From Haemonchus contortus (lineage: Eukaryota > Nematoda > Chromadorea > Rhabditida > Trichostrongylidae), in NCBI GenBank assembly GCA_000469685.2, contig LS997567.1, forward strand, positions 35,337,005 through 35,401,004: DNA of 64,000 nucleotides. The letters are read 5' to 3'. Numbering within the stretch: position 1 is the first letter of the stretch; each line of letters starts with the position of its first letter. This document shows, in pieces, positions 47,601 through 58,190 of the stretch. The notes under the pieces are model-generated. The model was given only the letters and a program-made list of their open reading frames with translations, did no database searches and was not told the DNA's origin. Both the position numbers and the translations under genes were made by a program.

Positions 47601-50600
47601 GTAGTGGTAAGAGGCGCACTATCTCACACATTCGGTCTCGGGTTTGAATCCCGGATTTATATAAGCTCAGGCCAACCAAGTCTTCCACTCCGGGGTCGGC
47701 TAATTGGTACCCGACTTCTCTAAGCAAGTACAAGAACCGACTTGTAAAAGGGCTAGCCACCGCAAGGCATTGTATAGGCCAAATACGCTTTCATTACTGC
47801 AGATGGCCTTCGTTGTGAAACACGACTTGTTTTTTATCCACAAGGGAGTGCAGCTTCTTTTGACCGTCGAACTATAGAACTCTACCAGCGCGATCAAACT
47901 GAAGCCTGTGGGCCAAACCATAAAGTTGAAGTTACGTTTCACTTTGAGAAACCTTCGAATCAGCACTTAACTACAGGTTCTTCTCGCGATGTGATGGATC
48001 CGTCGTTGGCTGTTATCATCAGGCTACCACAAGGAAAAGATTGTGGCCGCCTTTCACGGACTCGTCTTACTCGCATTCGATAACATGGTTGTTCACGTGG
48101 CATCAAAGGTTATGGTTGATGAACACTTTTTCTTCGTTTCTTCCTAGATGTTGTCCACGCTATGATTGAATAACAAAAACTCTTCAACAACTACGATGAC
48201 TCCAATTTTATGTAGAACATTTCGCTTGTAAATAAAATGCTGAATGGCTTTGATCCGTTGCAACATCTAGCACCTTTTGCTTTGGAGCCTCTGAATCCCA
48301 ATTTGAGCAATGTTTAGAATTTCTCTTCTGCTCGAATGGAGTTCCAATCCTTTCTCGGCCGGTGAAAGGCTAGGAAAATTCCCTAAGAACACCTTTTCGA
48401 TGTTATTAAAACGTGAGCGAGCTCCATCATTAGCCAGTAGTGAGCCCAAAAACACTTTGCAAGCGATTAGGACGCATTTCATGAAAAAGCAAAATCAGCG
48501 TATGCATCAGGGACTCGACCCTTTATACGGTTCTCACAAATCTGCCATCCTACTAACTGCGCTACCGTTCCACAGCACCATTTCCTCGGCTCGGTTATCT
48601 GTACTGTACAGTGGTATAACGCAGGAAGGATTAAGTCTTGTAACTTTGTTTCCAGAAACTTTCAACAGATCTGGGACAAATGTTTGAGATCAGTATTTGA
48701 AAAACCCACGGCGGCATATATCTCATATTATTATGCGATAGAATTTTATCGCATCTAATGGGAAACATTTTCATACCTGTAAACCAGCACGTTTTCATTA
48801 GCAGTGCTTCCACAGTTACACAGATGGCAGATTTCATTTTTATTGGAATCTTGCTATTAACGGAGGGAAGGGTATAGAGGTTATCTACTTCGATTTGTCC
48901 AAGGCATTATGTGTGTCAGAGTGGGTAACAGTTTTTTTGCAGAGGTATCCTTGCATCAGCAGTGTCCCGCAAGGAGGCGTATTGTCTCCTTTGTTATCTG
49001 TAGCGTACACGCACGACTAACCTTCATATCTCAATACACACCCTTTGGTTAAAGTAAAAATGTATGCCGATGACATAAAAAATATATGACATTTACAGCA
49101 CTGATAATCATGATCGAGTACACCAGGCTATAACCCATTCAATATGATGGAGTAGAATGTGATGGAGTGGGCTGATTGGGGAATACCTATAAACTTTACG
49201 AAAATGTCTGTGCTTCATTTGGAAAAAGCCATAATCTAGCCATACACAGTCAACAGCATTCCACTGAGCACTTCATGTGAAGTTCGCGAACTTGGCTTCC
49301 TTATCAAATCCAACTCTAATTTATCGCGTCACATTGATGTAGTAACTCAAAACCCTTCGCAGCACTTTCTGGCACTTTTAGAAACGTTCGGTTTAGCAAT
49401 GCTTCAATTTTGTTAAGGCTCTATAAGGCATATGTTGTCCCCATACTAAAATACGGTTCACTGATATGAAACCTTCATACTAAGAGACTTCAAGCAAAAA
49501 TTGAGTAAGTTCAACAAACTTTCACGAGAATATTGATGTACAGGGTGTCCCAAAATTATTGGCGCCGATTTATAGCAATATATTTGAAACTTCTCGGCAG
49601 CGAAAGACGATGGGATTTCTGTGCACGCTAGCTAACACTATGTGCTATAACATGCTACAGTCGCATTTCGAATATCCCCTATGAGCGCGGATAGAAGTCA
49701 AAGTTTGTTCTCGACTTGATCGCATGTGGCACGCAGGTATCCTTCTCCATTTCTTGCCAGCCGTTTTTCAGCCTTTCCATTCTAGGACTCCAAGCTGAGA
49801 CTGCAAACTTGACAGTTCCTCTTCTAATCAGGACTATTGTCGGAGTCAAGTGAGTCAAGTTCTGGAAAATAGGATGACCATTACTTTTTACCTACGAAGT
49901 CGAGCAGCCGTCGGTGGCACCACTCGCGGGTAAGCCTGGCTCTGTGGGCTGGAGTAGCGTCCTGCTGAAAGGACTACGAGATGCTTCAGGAAAGTAGTCG
50001 GGTCAATGCTTCATTACGTCCATCAGTACGCTGTTTGAGTACTGGTCTTGATCAATTTTCACGCCTGCACCGAAGAAACCACGAGCGGCTTACCCTTGCC
50101 GATGATTTTTCCGAAAAACAACGTCACTGTTCTTATAGCAACCTTTTTGTGATATATTACACGCTGAAGAAAAACTTGTCTCTCTTCTACTCCTTTGCCA
50201 CGCGGGACTTTTATGTAGTACAGTACAGTACGATTATTCACTTTATCTTCTTATAATACTTGTAAGGGCAGGCGACTGTTCTCTCGAACTTCCCTCGAAG
50301 ACTTACTGACCACCCAAATGGCGGGCCTTATATACCCCCCAGAGATCAAAGTTAAGGTGGGAAAAGATCAGTCGCCCTTATTGGTTAGATCACTAGCTAA
50401 CATAACAAAGGTTAAATAGAACTTCGCACCAAAGCAAGGAAGAATAATCATAAATATCAACAATATGTTACACCAACAATATATTATTAATGGTCGATTC
50501 TTCGACACTCCCGGCCGCTGATTCTGGTTCTCCTTTCCTCGATTTTCTTCTGAGCGATGCCAGTCCGTGAATGAGTTTCACGAGTCCTAGATAGTGAAGC

Positions 50601-53600
50601 CTGTAGAGCCCCTGACTCAGCTGTAGTAGCACTATCAGGGCCAGAAGAAGTAGAATCAATCATTGATGATACTTGAAAGCAGTCGCGTTGTTCCCAATGT
50701 TGTTGTGAATGTCGTCCTCGGTGGACTTTGTCTCGATCCAGTTGTTGTGTACGGAAACTTGCAGATTTCCGTAGGATCTTTTGAAATTGGCGTTCATTAG
50801 TTGAGGTAGAAGAGGTTCTTCGACATAGGTCACCTGTTGGAAGCCGTGACCTGAAAGTTGGCTGGAGCACGAACATCCTATCACTATGATCAAGATAGAC
50901 AGTATGTTGATGAGCAAATGTGATTGTCTTGTAGGGCTTATCGCCACGGTTCTCCCGTAGTTTCGTTGTTTCCTGGGTCGGAGATTGTAATAACCTCCCA
51001 ATATTCTGGAGCTTGGGTTATGTTCAGTTCCCGTGGGTTCGGAGTCATTGTTGGGACTTTGTGTTGGAGATAATTCTTCTTGAACTTGTTCCGGGGAAAC
51101 CTTCTCTTCCAATTCTAGCTTATCCCACTTCTCGTTTTCATCGGTTTCCGACTGTGGGTCAGGAAGGGTTGTTACATTAACTTGTCCCTCCAATGTCCAG
51201 TAACCATCCCACTTGTCTTTTTCCTTTTCCAGATTCTCTTCTTGTAGTGAACTGGTTGCTTGGCCCGTCATCGTAACCCAGACGGGTTGGAAGCAGATGT
51301 AATCCAGATGGAAGTTGAATGTGTGGCTCATCACACGTGGTTAAAGTCCACAATTGATCGCAGCCAATGAGTATAGAAGGTTTCACAGTGGAACCTCCCT
51401 CCTTGAAGTTAACTGTCAGCTTGTGTTGGAGGATGAACTCTATGTCCTCTGCACAGGTAGGAGCAGTCTCAAATGGCTTGGTCAAAACCTCGTGAGTGTA
51501 CAGGGAGAGTGTGAATGGGCGTCCTTCTACGTCCCATGCTTGTAGCGAGACTTCACGTGATGTTGTCTCATGCAGATGGTCCGAACCAAAAGTGTGAAGA
51601 CGAAGACGTGTCTCCTTGATTGAAGGTAAATGCAGTTCCGCAGCCAATGCTGTATTTATGAAGGAGATTTCTGCTCCTGTATCTAGGAAAACTGAGATTT
51701 TTATCAAACTCTTCGTGGTCGGGTCTAATGCTGTGATTTCGCCCGTGGGTAAATATGTGGGCTGTCTTTTTAGCTGGTATTTAGCCGGTAGAACTTCCAG
51801 GACTGTCTGCCCTTCTGGAGGTACCGAGTTCGAGTGATGGCTGAGGTAGTTCACTTTCATCCTCGAATTAGTTTCTTTGCTTCTGCTTGAGCTCCCTTTG
51901 AACTTGCTGTTCTCCTTGTAATCGGGTGCTCTCTCTTTGAATGATGGTGCCGTAGCACTTTTTTCCTCTCCTTGAAAGCAGCACGAAGTGTGGTGCTGTT
52001 TGTGACATTTGAAACATAGGCGTTTCTTGCATTCTGCTGTGATATGTCGTGATGATGCACATATCAAGCATAACTTGTGTTCTCGTGAGTACTGTGAACG
52101 TTCTCGAGGTGTTGCGTACTTGTCACAGTCAAAAGATTTGTGACTTCCCTCGCAGTACATGCAGGGTTGCCTTGGACCGAATTTCGGCGGTTTCGGTTTG
52201 TCGCCGTTCCCAGCTGCATGAGAATAGGTTTCGTTCTTCATGTACTGAGACACCATTTCTTCACTTGTAATGACGTCTTCAAGCATTTGCAGGAGATGAT
52301 CCATAGTGAAAGCAGCGTCTTTCAAAGTAGTCTGCTTCTTCAAGAGGACTTGTCGCTGAATGTGGCTGGGAAACTTGGTTAGTAGTCGCCTAATTAGCCA
52401 TTGGCTGTTCGCATTTTCGTCCTTTTGTTTGAGTTGTGCAATTATAATTTGTACTTGTTCGGACAGTCGTCTCTGATCATGTATGTGTGTTGTTCGAAGA
52501 GAACAGTTATCCAATTGGTCCATAAGATGAATCACAAGCTCTTCGGAACAGCTGTATTTCTTTTTTAGGAAGTCGATTGCTTTTTCATAGTTTCCACTTG
52601 TGACTTGGAACTTCTTCACTGACTCCAGAGCTTCGCCTTTCAACGCGTTCAAGAGGTAGTTGAACTTGTGGAATTCCGAAAGCTTCTGTGAGTGAACGTT
52701 GGAGTTGAATTACTCTCAGAAGTTATCCCATTCCCATATGTTCCCGTTGAAAGTTGGAACAGGAAGTGTGGGAAGTTCTAGTGATTTTGGTGTAGGATTC
52801 GAAGGTAGTGGCTCATTTGAGACGCGTTCTGCGTCAGCCCTTGTAAGAATGTTCTGTGAGGCTTGGGTACGACGATCGAAGGCCCGTATAAGCGCTTGAA
52901 GTTGTAGCGTGTAGTCGAAGGCCATGTTCATAGCATCTTCTGCTCGTGATGAGTACCTTTCAATGTCCTCTACATCCTTCGGGCTAGGTTCGGCCAGGCT
53001 GTCCATTGCTTCGGCATAGTCCTTCAGCTTCTCCTCGATTTTCGATGTTGTTGTTTCGATGGCTCCAACACCTTCTTCGAGTCGCTGGAGTTTGCCTCTC
53101 GCGGCGATGTATGAAAGTTCTCCCTCTTCATCAGGTAGCAGGACCGTTTCTAACCCTTCAGCCTTGAAGCGGGTTATGAGTGTTTCCAGTTTACCGGAAT
53201 AATATGTAAGACGTCGTTTAGGAGTCGTTAACTTGTACGACATGATGCCTAAACCTTGTGGGTACCTGGTACTTTAGACCCTGATGGTGCCCACTTGTCA
53301 AAGAAAATACCGGTTGGTGCCCCTGGTTTCGAAAAAATAAATACTGATTTACCCCCTTGTATCCGACAAGAAGGAAGACTTGATAGAGTGGAAGAAAGGC
53401 GAAATTTATTCAAATTGAAGTTTGAACCGACCAGAATTCTTCGTTGTGCCGATGCACCATGTAGAAAAACTTGTCTGTCTTCTACACCTTTGCCACGCGG
53501 GACTTTTATGTAGTACAGTACAATACGATTATTCATTTTATCTTCTTATAATACTTGTAAGGGCAGGCGACTGTTCTCTCGAACTTCCCTCGAAGACTTA

Positions 53601-56600
53601 CTGACCACCCAAATGGTGGGCCTTATATACCCCCCAGAGATCAAAGTTACGGCGCGAAAAGATCAGTCGCCCTTATTGGTTAGATCACTAGCAAACATAA
53701 CAAAGGTTAAATAGAACTTCGCACCAAAGCAAGGAAGAATAAACATAAATATCAACAATATGTTACATCAACAATATATTATTAATGGTCGATTCTTCGA
53801 CACACGCTAGGTGTTACTTTCCGGAACGCGAATGTTTTGGTTGTAGAGGAATAGTTTTATCGTAAAAATCTCTTGGCCAGAGAAAAAGACGGAGGGTTGC
53901 ATGCCATCACTCAAGTGGGTCTGCGACTTTCTGCATTTAATAGGAATGGTAGTGAGGCTTCTGCATGACATTCTTCCATCGCGATAACTCCTGTAAGCCG
54001 TGCCCGTTGACTTCCTTTTGATGGGTCACCCAGGATGCCGACCGATTGGCAGACGGACCATCTTAATAGTCCTATCTTCAGAAACATTCCACCTTTCCAC
54101 CTTTCCTGGTTTGTCTCTGATTCAATCTTCGTTTCCATATCGTTTAATAGCCCCCTATACGGTTATTAGGCTATTATAAAAATCCCAAGAAATTTCTCAA
54201 TGCCCTTCCACCTCTCGCGTGCCAATGATTGCAAATGGCATTGAATAAGCATCTGAAAGATATTGGGAGTTCTTCATCAGTAGCCACGCACATTGCGAAG
54301 AAACCTTCTTTTGCAACTGATTAATGGCAGGTAATATGAATTTGATAATTATTTCTACCTTAGAAGTTTCTGAACTTTGGCGCCAGTAATTTTGGGACAC
54401 CCTGTATAGGTGTCATCCTGACCCAACATACCCACGTGTTTTACCAAACTATGATGACCCGCTTCAATCTTAAAACATTATTGTACAGAAAAGTACTTGA
54501 TGATATAGTATTGTTTGAAAATGCTAAAAGGCGAACTCAAGCTTCGGCCTAGGAAGTATTGGGTGATCAGACCGTGCACGGGTCGTACCGTTATCTCTGC
54601 AATGCCCTAGACTTTCCGTGGAGTAAGATGACTACAGTTTTCACCATTAGATCTGCAAAAGCGCGAAATACCGAGGCGTTCGAAAAGAAAACAAGGAATG
54701 TAGACCTTCTCGCTTTGTTAGGCATACAGTAGTTCTAGAGGCGTATATGTAGTCTAGAGAGTATCCACTTATGGGTATGGTTTTTTTTTACTAAGCGTTC
54801 CTTTTTGACTTTTGTTTTGATGTTTGAGTTTGTAACTGGCTTCGACTCCTTGTTTACTACTAAAGCGTGTCTTTGTGTGTATTTTCAATAAATAAATAAA
54901 ACAACCACTGGCCACTGCGAGCAAGTATCCCTCCCTTGTAAGAGTACAAGATGCGTGAAATGTTCATTAGCGTAGGAAAATACGCGGGTTCGTTAATGAA
55001 GTTTCTTTTCCATTTGATTCTTTTTTCTTATCGATTTTGAGCTCAATGGGCTTCACAAAAGGCATTTTAAGAAATTTGAACGCCTCGGCCCTCTTTACCT
55101 CCTGAAGGTAATATTTGGGTAGTGCAGGCTTGTCACATCACTAGTTCTTCTTTTGATCCAAGTGGAAGAGTGTAGCTAAAAAACGTGCAGATCTTCATCG
55201 TCGCCTGATTAAAAGCACACTGACTGATATTCATGTCTGTACATGGTGAATAGTCTTAAGGCTTCTGAGGAACTCGCTGAAAGGATCATCAGAATCCTTC
55301 TAGCGAGCAGGGCAATGGATTACCACCGAATAGCAAAAGAGTGCTTCAGATCGGACCTTCGTAAGCCGAAAAAGCGCATAGCCACATGTATTCCCTAAAA
55401 ATTTCCGGTGTTATACTGGAGCGATCGTAGCTCTGCCGTTGTCTGCGCTCCTGCTGAATAGGCGCGCGAAAATCCATCGCCTTTCAGGACCAGTACTCCA
55501 TCAATAACGTCGTACGAAAGTAAAGAATTGATATGAAAGATGGACAAGGAGAAAAACTGGCAATTCTCTAAACTAATGCGTTGTATAATATACTGACCTG
55601 TTTACAACTACAGTACACAGGTTCATCTGTGTTTACAGCCGGCTTCAAAGATGCTTCTTTCAGTTTCTTACACATCGCTTCGGCATTTGCTGAATTAAAA
55701 CCAATAAGAATGGATAATAGTGTAAGCAGTAGAACGACCAGCAAATCTATGAAACTGATTCAAATAGTGCTACTTATGTGTAATGTAGGTACTCACCAAT
55801 TTTTTCGTCCATCTCGCGAGCATGCCGATTAACGACCTCATACATTTCCGTCGTTAATTTTACTTTCTGTTCGCTCAGTCTATCTATCTCAGCGTACAGG
55901 TCCTCAAAATTTTTGAAATGGAGTTGTGTGAAACGACTTGTAGATATGAAAGAGCGAAAAAGAATCGGAATATAAACTACACGCTTAATTTTTTTATCTT
56001 TCTTGCTATCGAGCTGGTGAAAACTGAATACATAGAGGTAAGCCAATGAGAAAACAATACACGTATCACCGAATAGTTCTTGGTAATAGGAGCACCTTCA
56101 TTAAAAAAGGAGAATGGAAAATGAATGGAGAACCAGTGTAAGAATCGCTTAAAAAATGGCGAAGCTCCACGTGTCCTACGGTTGCAAAAATCTCCGACTG
56201 AAGCCTGGTTAGAAACAGGTTCATATTACTGGTTCCTATGAAGATCACAAACTCTTTCAAAAGAGTCAAAGAGTATTAAACAACAAGCATTCTGAGTGCA
56301 GTATTATTGATCCATGCCAAATGGGTGCAAGAACAACTCCGCCATATCAAAGGAAATAACAGGAAGGAAGAAGTAAAAAAGTTCTTCTTGTTTAAAGCAT
56401 TATCACGCAACCCACATTACCTCCTAAACTATTGGAGTACTGTTGTGTTTTTTTCGGTAGCCACAACCTACTGCTGGGCTCGACATGGGCGGCGTGGGTC
56501 AATCGTAAATTGGCAGTGTTCCTTTTGAACGCACCCTAGTGCATGCACCAAGCATGAGATATCTTTATATTGAACAGTTATGATCCCCTAAATGTTCTGG

Positions 56601-57089
56601 AACTTATATATACCATAATTCAGTTCGTCCCTGAATGAAAGACAAGGAATTGAGGGCAAGTGATGGAGGCAGCCAGGTCATTGTCTATCAGGGCATTAGT
56701 TGGCGATTACGATTTTCAGCGCTCGCGCCCTCTCGCGAAGTATATAACATAAAAAAATTCAAATACATGTAAACATTTTTCGGACAAAGACTGTGAACAC
56801 AAGCTTGAAATTTGGAAAAAACTCACCATGGTCTCATTATGTAGCTTGGTCTTCTCTTCCATCGAGAACTGTAACAAAGTATCCATGTCGGAAATTAACT
56901 CGCGCTCTATTTTGCTGCTCAGCTGTTTAACCTAGACTGAAGAATATTGAAGAACTTACAATGACGAATACGAAGATTCTGCCAAATGCTAACCTGCTCA
57001 TCGATTTCACGGATCTTCTCTGCGCGTTCCTTCAGGAAAAAAGGGAGATATTCCATCTCTTTCATACATTTCACCAATTCCTCTGTCAT
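44661..57089 (-). CDS. ING-family protein (ING domain plus C-terminal PHD finger)
   Basis: Inhibitor-of-growth proteins recruit histone acetyltransferase or deacetylase complexes to H3K4-methylated chromatin. Coding exons in transcript order are 57089-56994, 56931-56827, 55902-55797, 55689-55598, 44927-44834 and 44707-44661; all have GT..AG borders and matching phases, giving 179 residues. The N-terminal coiled-coil ING domain reads EYLPFFLKERAEKIREID, QLSSKIERELI, EEKTKLHNETM, then KLTTEMYEVVNRHAREMDEK (the ING signature around Y-x-x-V-x-R-H). The PHD finger follows at residues ~128-175: EPVYCSCKQ, GKMIYCEGPEC, IKWFHYSCVGL and PEGPWRCDQC supply all eight zinc ligands (Cys4-His-Cys3). The Tyr, Met and Trp usual in the H3K4me3 cage are present. 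It is shorter than vertebrate ING4/5 because the central linker is reduced. The intron splitting the PHD finger is 10.7 kb and full of transposons. Confidence 0.9.
45062..45350 (+). mobile_element. tRNA-derived SINE, family B, + copy (ING intron)
   Basis: The segment starts with an A-box-like GTGGAGCAGCTGGCAGGATGG and a degenerate B box TGGTTCAAAGCCA at about 45118. A body shared, in opposite orientation, with 48280-48573 follows: GGTTTTGCTTATTCATGAAA, TGCGCCCTGAACGCTTG, then GGCTTTTAGGCTCAATACTGG. It differs in sequence from family A. Confidence 0.65.
45400..47590. other. Intron sequence, no recognised feature
   Basis: About 2.2 kb inside the large ING intron. A frame near 46270-46390 reads SIKDNLADRHENLKHFKRFE on the + strand and may be an old retroelement coding remnant, but I could not place it in a family. 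Confidence 0.4.
47593..47800 (+). mobile_element. tRNA-derived SINE, family A, copy 3 (3' truncated)
   Basis: The tRNA-like head (GATGTAGTGGTAAGAGG, B box GGGTTTGAATCCC) and part of the body (GCCAACCAAG, GGGTCGGCTAATTGGTACC, GCATTGTATAGGCC) match 7811-8098 and 10926-11222. The body end and the CTTTATC tail are missing. It lies in the ING intron. Confidence 0.75.
48280..48573 (-). mobile_element. tRNA-derived SINE, family B, - copy (ING intron)
   Basis: Read on the - strand it starts GGAACGGTAGCGCAGTTAGT followed by AGGATGG: a good A box at 48549-48565. The B box GGGTCGAGTCCCT is at 48509-48521. The body with GCTTTTTCATGAAATGCGTC and TTTTTGGGCTCACTACTGG follows. It is the better-preserved of the two family B copies. 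Confidence 0.75.
48840..49540 (+). mobile_element. CR1/Jockey-like LINE, 5' part, interrupted by a mariner
   Basis: Frames give reverse transcriptase landmarks IEVIYFDLSKAL, SSVPQGGVLSPLLS and VKMYADDIKN, then EWADWGIPINFTK and YKAYVVPILKYGSLIWN. Stops are present. The reading stops in TRILMY at 49540, where a mariner with TA duplication begins, and resumes at 54405. Confidence 0.8.
50165..50507 (-). repeat. BEL/Pao LTR, 3' copy
   Basis: This is a 343-bp direct copy of 53460-53802 with about a dozen differences by eye. It contains a TATA-like CTTATATACC on the + strand text and the polymerase II signals expected of an LTR were not resolved further. It starts TG and ends CA on both strands as LTRs should. 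Confidence 0.92.
50660..51334 (-). pseudogene. BEL/Pao pol C-terminal tail and membrane-anchored segment
   Basis: A 224-residue open stretch. Its first part (TGQATSSLQEENLEKEKDKW) directly continues the protease-region frame of the neighbouring ORF after a frameshift near 51270. It then jumps into an acidic stretch and GGYYNLRPRKQRNYG, like the end of BEL/Pao polyproteins. A hydrophobic segment (LLINILSILIIVIGCSCS) and about 60 further residues follow, which could be the start of an envelope-like reading frame. The assignment of that last part is inference. Confidence 0.55.
51177..53243 (-). pseudogene. BEL/Pao gag and aspartic protease
   Basis: Coding is in two frames: 53243-52716 (starts MSYKLTTPKRRLTYYSGKLE) and 52652-51177. 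The break between them, near 52700, is a stop plus frameshift. The second part has the gag region typical of Pao elements (LNALKGEALESVKKF). It is followed by zinc-knuckle-like Cys/His clusters (CMYCEGSHKSFDC, CLICASSRHITAEC, CFKCHKQHH) and a retroviral-type aspartic protease with DTGAEISFINTALA. The frame is lost just after LPTRLGY. Confidence 0.85.
53460..53802 (-). repeat. BEL/Pao LTR, 5' copy
   Basis: This is a 343-bp direct copy of 50165-50507, next to the gag start, so it is the promoter LTR for the - strand element. The sequence outside it begins CACGC, matching the five bases before 50165. Confidence 0.92.
54405..54902 (+). mobile_element. CR1/Jockey-like LINE, 3' part, after the mariner insertion
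   Basis: Removing 49541-54404 plus one TA restores a continuous frame: TRILMY joins RCHPDPTYPRVLPNYDDPL, the conserved C-terminal YPxRL-type region of CR1-like ORF2. KTLLYRKVLDDIVLF-like coding follows. The LINE ends in an AATAAATAAATAAAAC tail, a short tandem repeat usual for CR1-like elements. Confidence 0.8.
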
Positions 57090-57109
57090 TGTGATGCTTC
57101 AAAAAACCC

Positions 57110-58190
57110 ACTGAAATGAGATATTATTATGTGAAATATGCACTCAGGAAAAAAAGGTTATTCAAATACTAGGTACAGAACATTTCTCGCGAATAATTAC
57201 AGCTTACGTCGTCTAGTTAAGTTGGAAATGAGTGAGCATGGTTTTACTCCTTTGATAAATAAATAAATACAATTTGACGAAAACGACTGTAATGTTCTTT
57301 AGCATGAAAAACACGGCTTACAATAAACACTCAAAAAGGAAAAAAATGACCGCATTCCGACAATCCAACAGGATGTGCTTGTGAGCATGTTGCCGAATGG
57401 GAACGTGTCTATACTTGCTAACAGGCAAAGAGGACGCAGACAATGACGCGGAAATGCGTCCCTGTCTGCGCTCTCTCTGCCTGATGGTATCCCATAGTGT
57501 TCTCATCCATTCTAAGTTCTGCATGATGTCAAAATTCCACCCATACTAATTACCACCTTAGGTCTAAGCATGAAATCCCATCGCTCCAGCTCACAACTGC
57601 TACCGAGCATTTTTACAGCTCTACAGAGCTTCATTCTTCTCTGCGCTCTAGTTCTCACCATCAGAGACGTAGAGCGTAAAGGAGGACCTCCATCCCCGAG
57701 GAGCACTCGATTCGTTAGCAAACCATACTAGATCACGCCGCGCACGTCGCGAGAGGCGCACCATTCCGCAGTATTGGGATGACCAAGTTCGAGTCATGAT
57801 GTGTTCTGAGGTTCAAATTATTTCCGTGCGAGTGGGTTTCATTCTACATCTACTCTGATTCTTCTGCAATCGGACTTGTAGATATTTGGTCATACCCATT
57901 GGTTGGAAAAATAACATACCCTTTTCCTCGAAAGACAGAGGCTAGCGTACCATTCGTTCAGAGCTGCCATGAAGAAGTCGCACCATCGCGCTGGCAGCGT
58001 TCGGTTGACGTGTGTCGAGTGATCCCGTCAGTAAGCTCCCTCTGCAACGGTCATTATAAGATCGCATTAGTGTGTCGACTCCCTTGATCTTCGATTTCTT
58101 GGCGTAAGCGACAGCTACCACGTACGGCTTTCTATGAACCTCGGCATAACTGTTCTGTTACTGAGTTGTTTTCTTGAACTCTTCATGAGG
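57110..58190. other. Upstream of the ING gene, no gene seen
   Basis: The ING mRNA probably begins at about 57110, since CATTTCAG lies just before TGGGTTTTTTGAAGCATCAC and the ATG; this may be a spliced-leader acceptor. Beyond it, up to 58190, no recognisable exon or element is seen. Confidence 0.5.

Larger units (their letters stand above)
50165..53802 (-). mobile_element. BEL/Pao LTR retrotransposon with an internal pol deletion
   Basis: Two direct 343-bp LTRs (TG..CA ends) bound a 3638-bp element. The 5-bp duplication CACGC lies at both sides. On the - strand, gag and protease coding runs from 53243 to 51177, and a C-terminal stretch follows at 51334-50660. No reverse transcriptase, RNase H or integrase core is present: the frame goes from the start of pol straight to its far C-terminal tail. 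It is a deletion derivative that would need proteins in trans. Confidence 0.92.
49541..54404 (-). mobile_element. mariner element interrupted by a BEL/Pao element
   Basis: Terminal inverted repeats of 26 bp (CAGGGTGTCCCAAAATTAYT, then GGCGCC) lie at both ends, flanked by TA. Without the inner BEL/Pao insertion and its 5-bp duplication the element is about 1221 bp, the usual mariner size. The - strand left part carries a transposase remnant with QDATPAHRARLTREW and a degenerate catalytic region (FPELDS); several stops show it is inactive. Confidence 0.85.
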
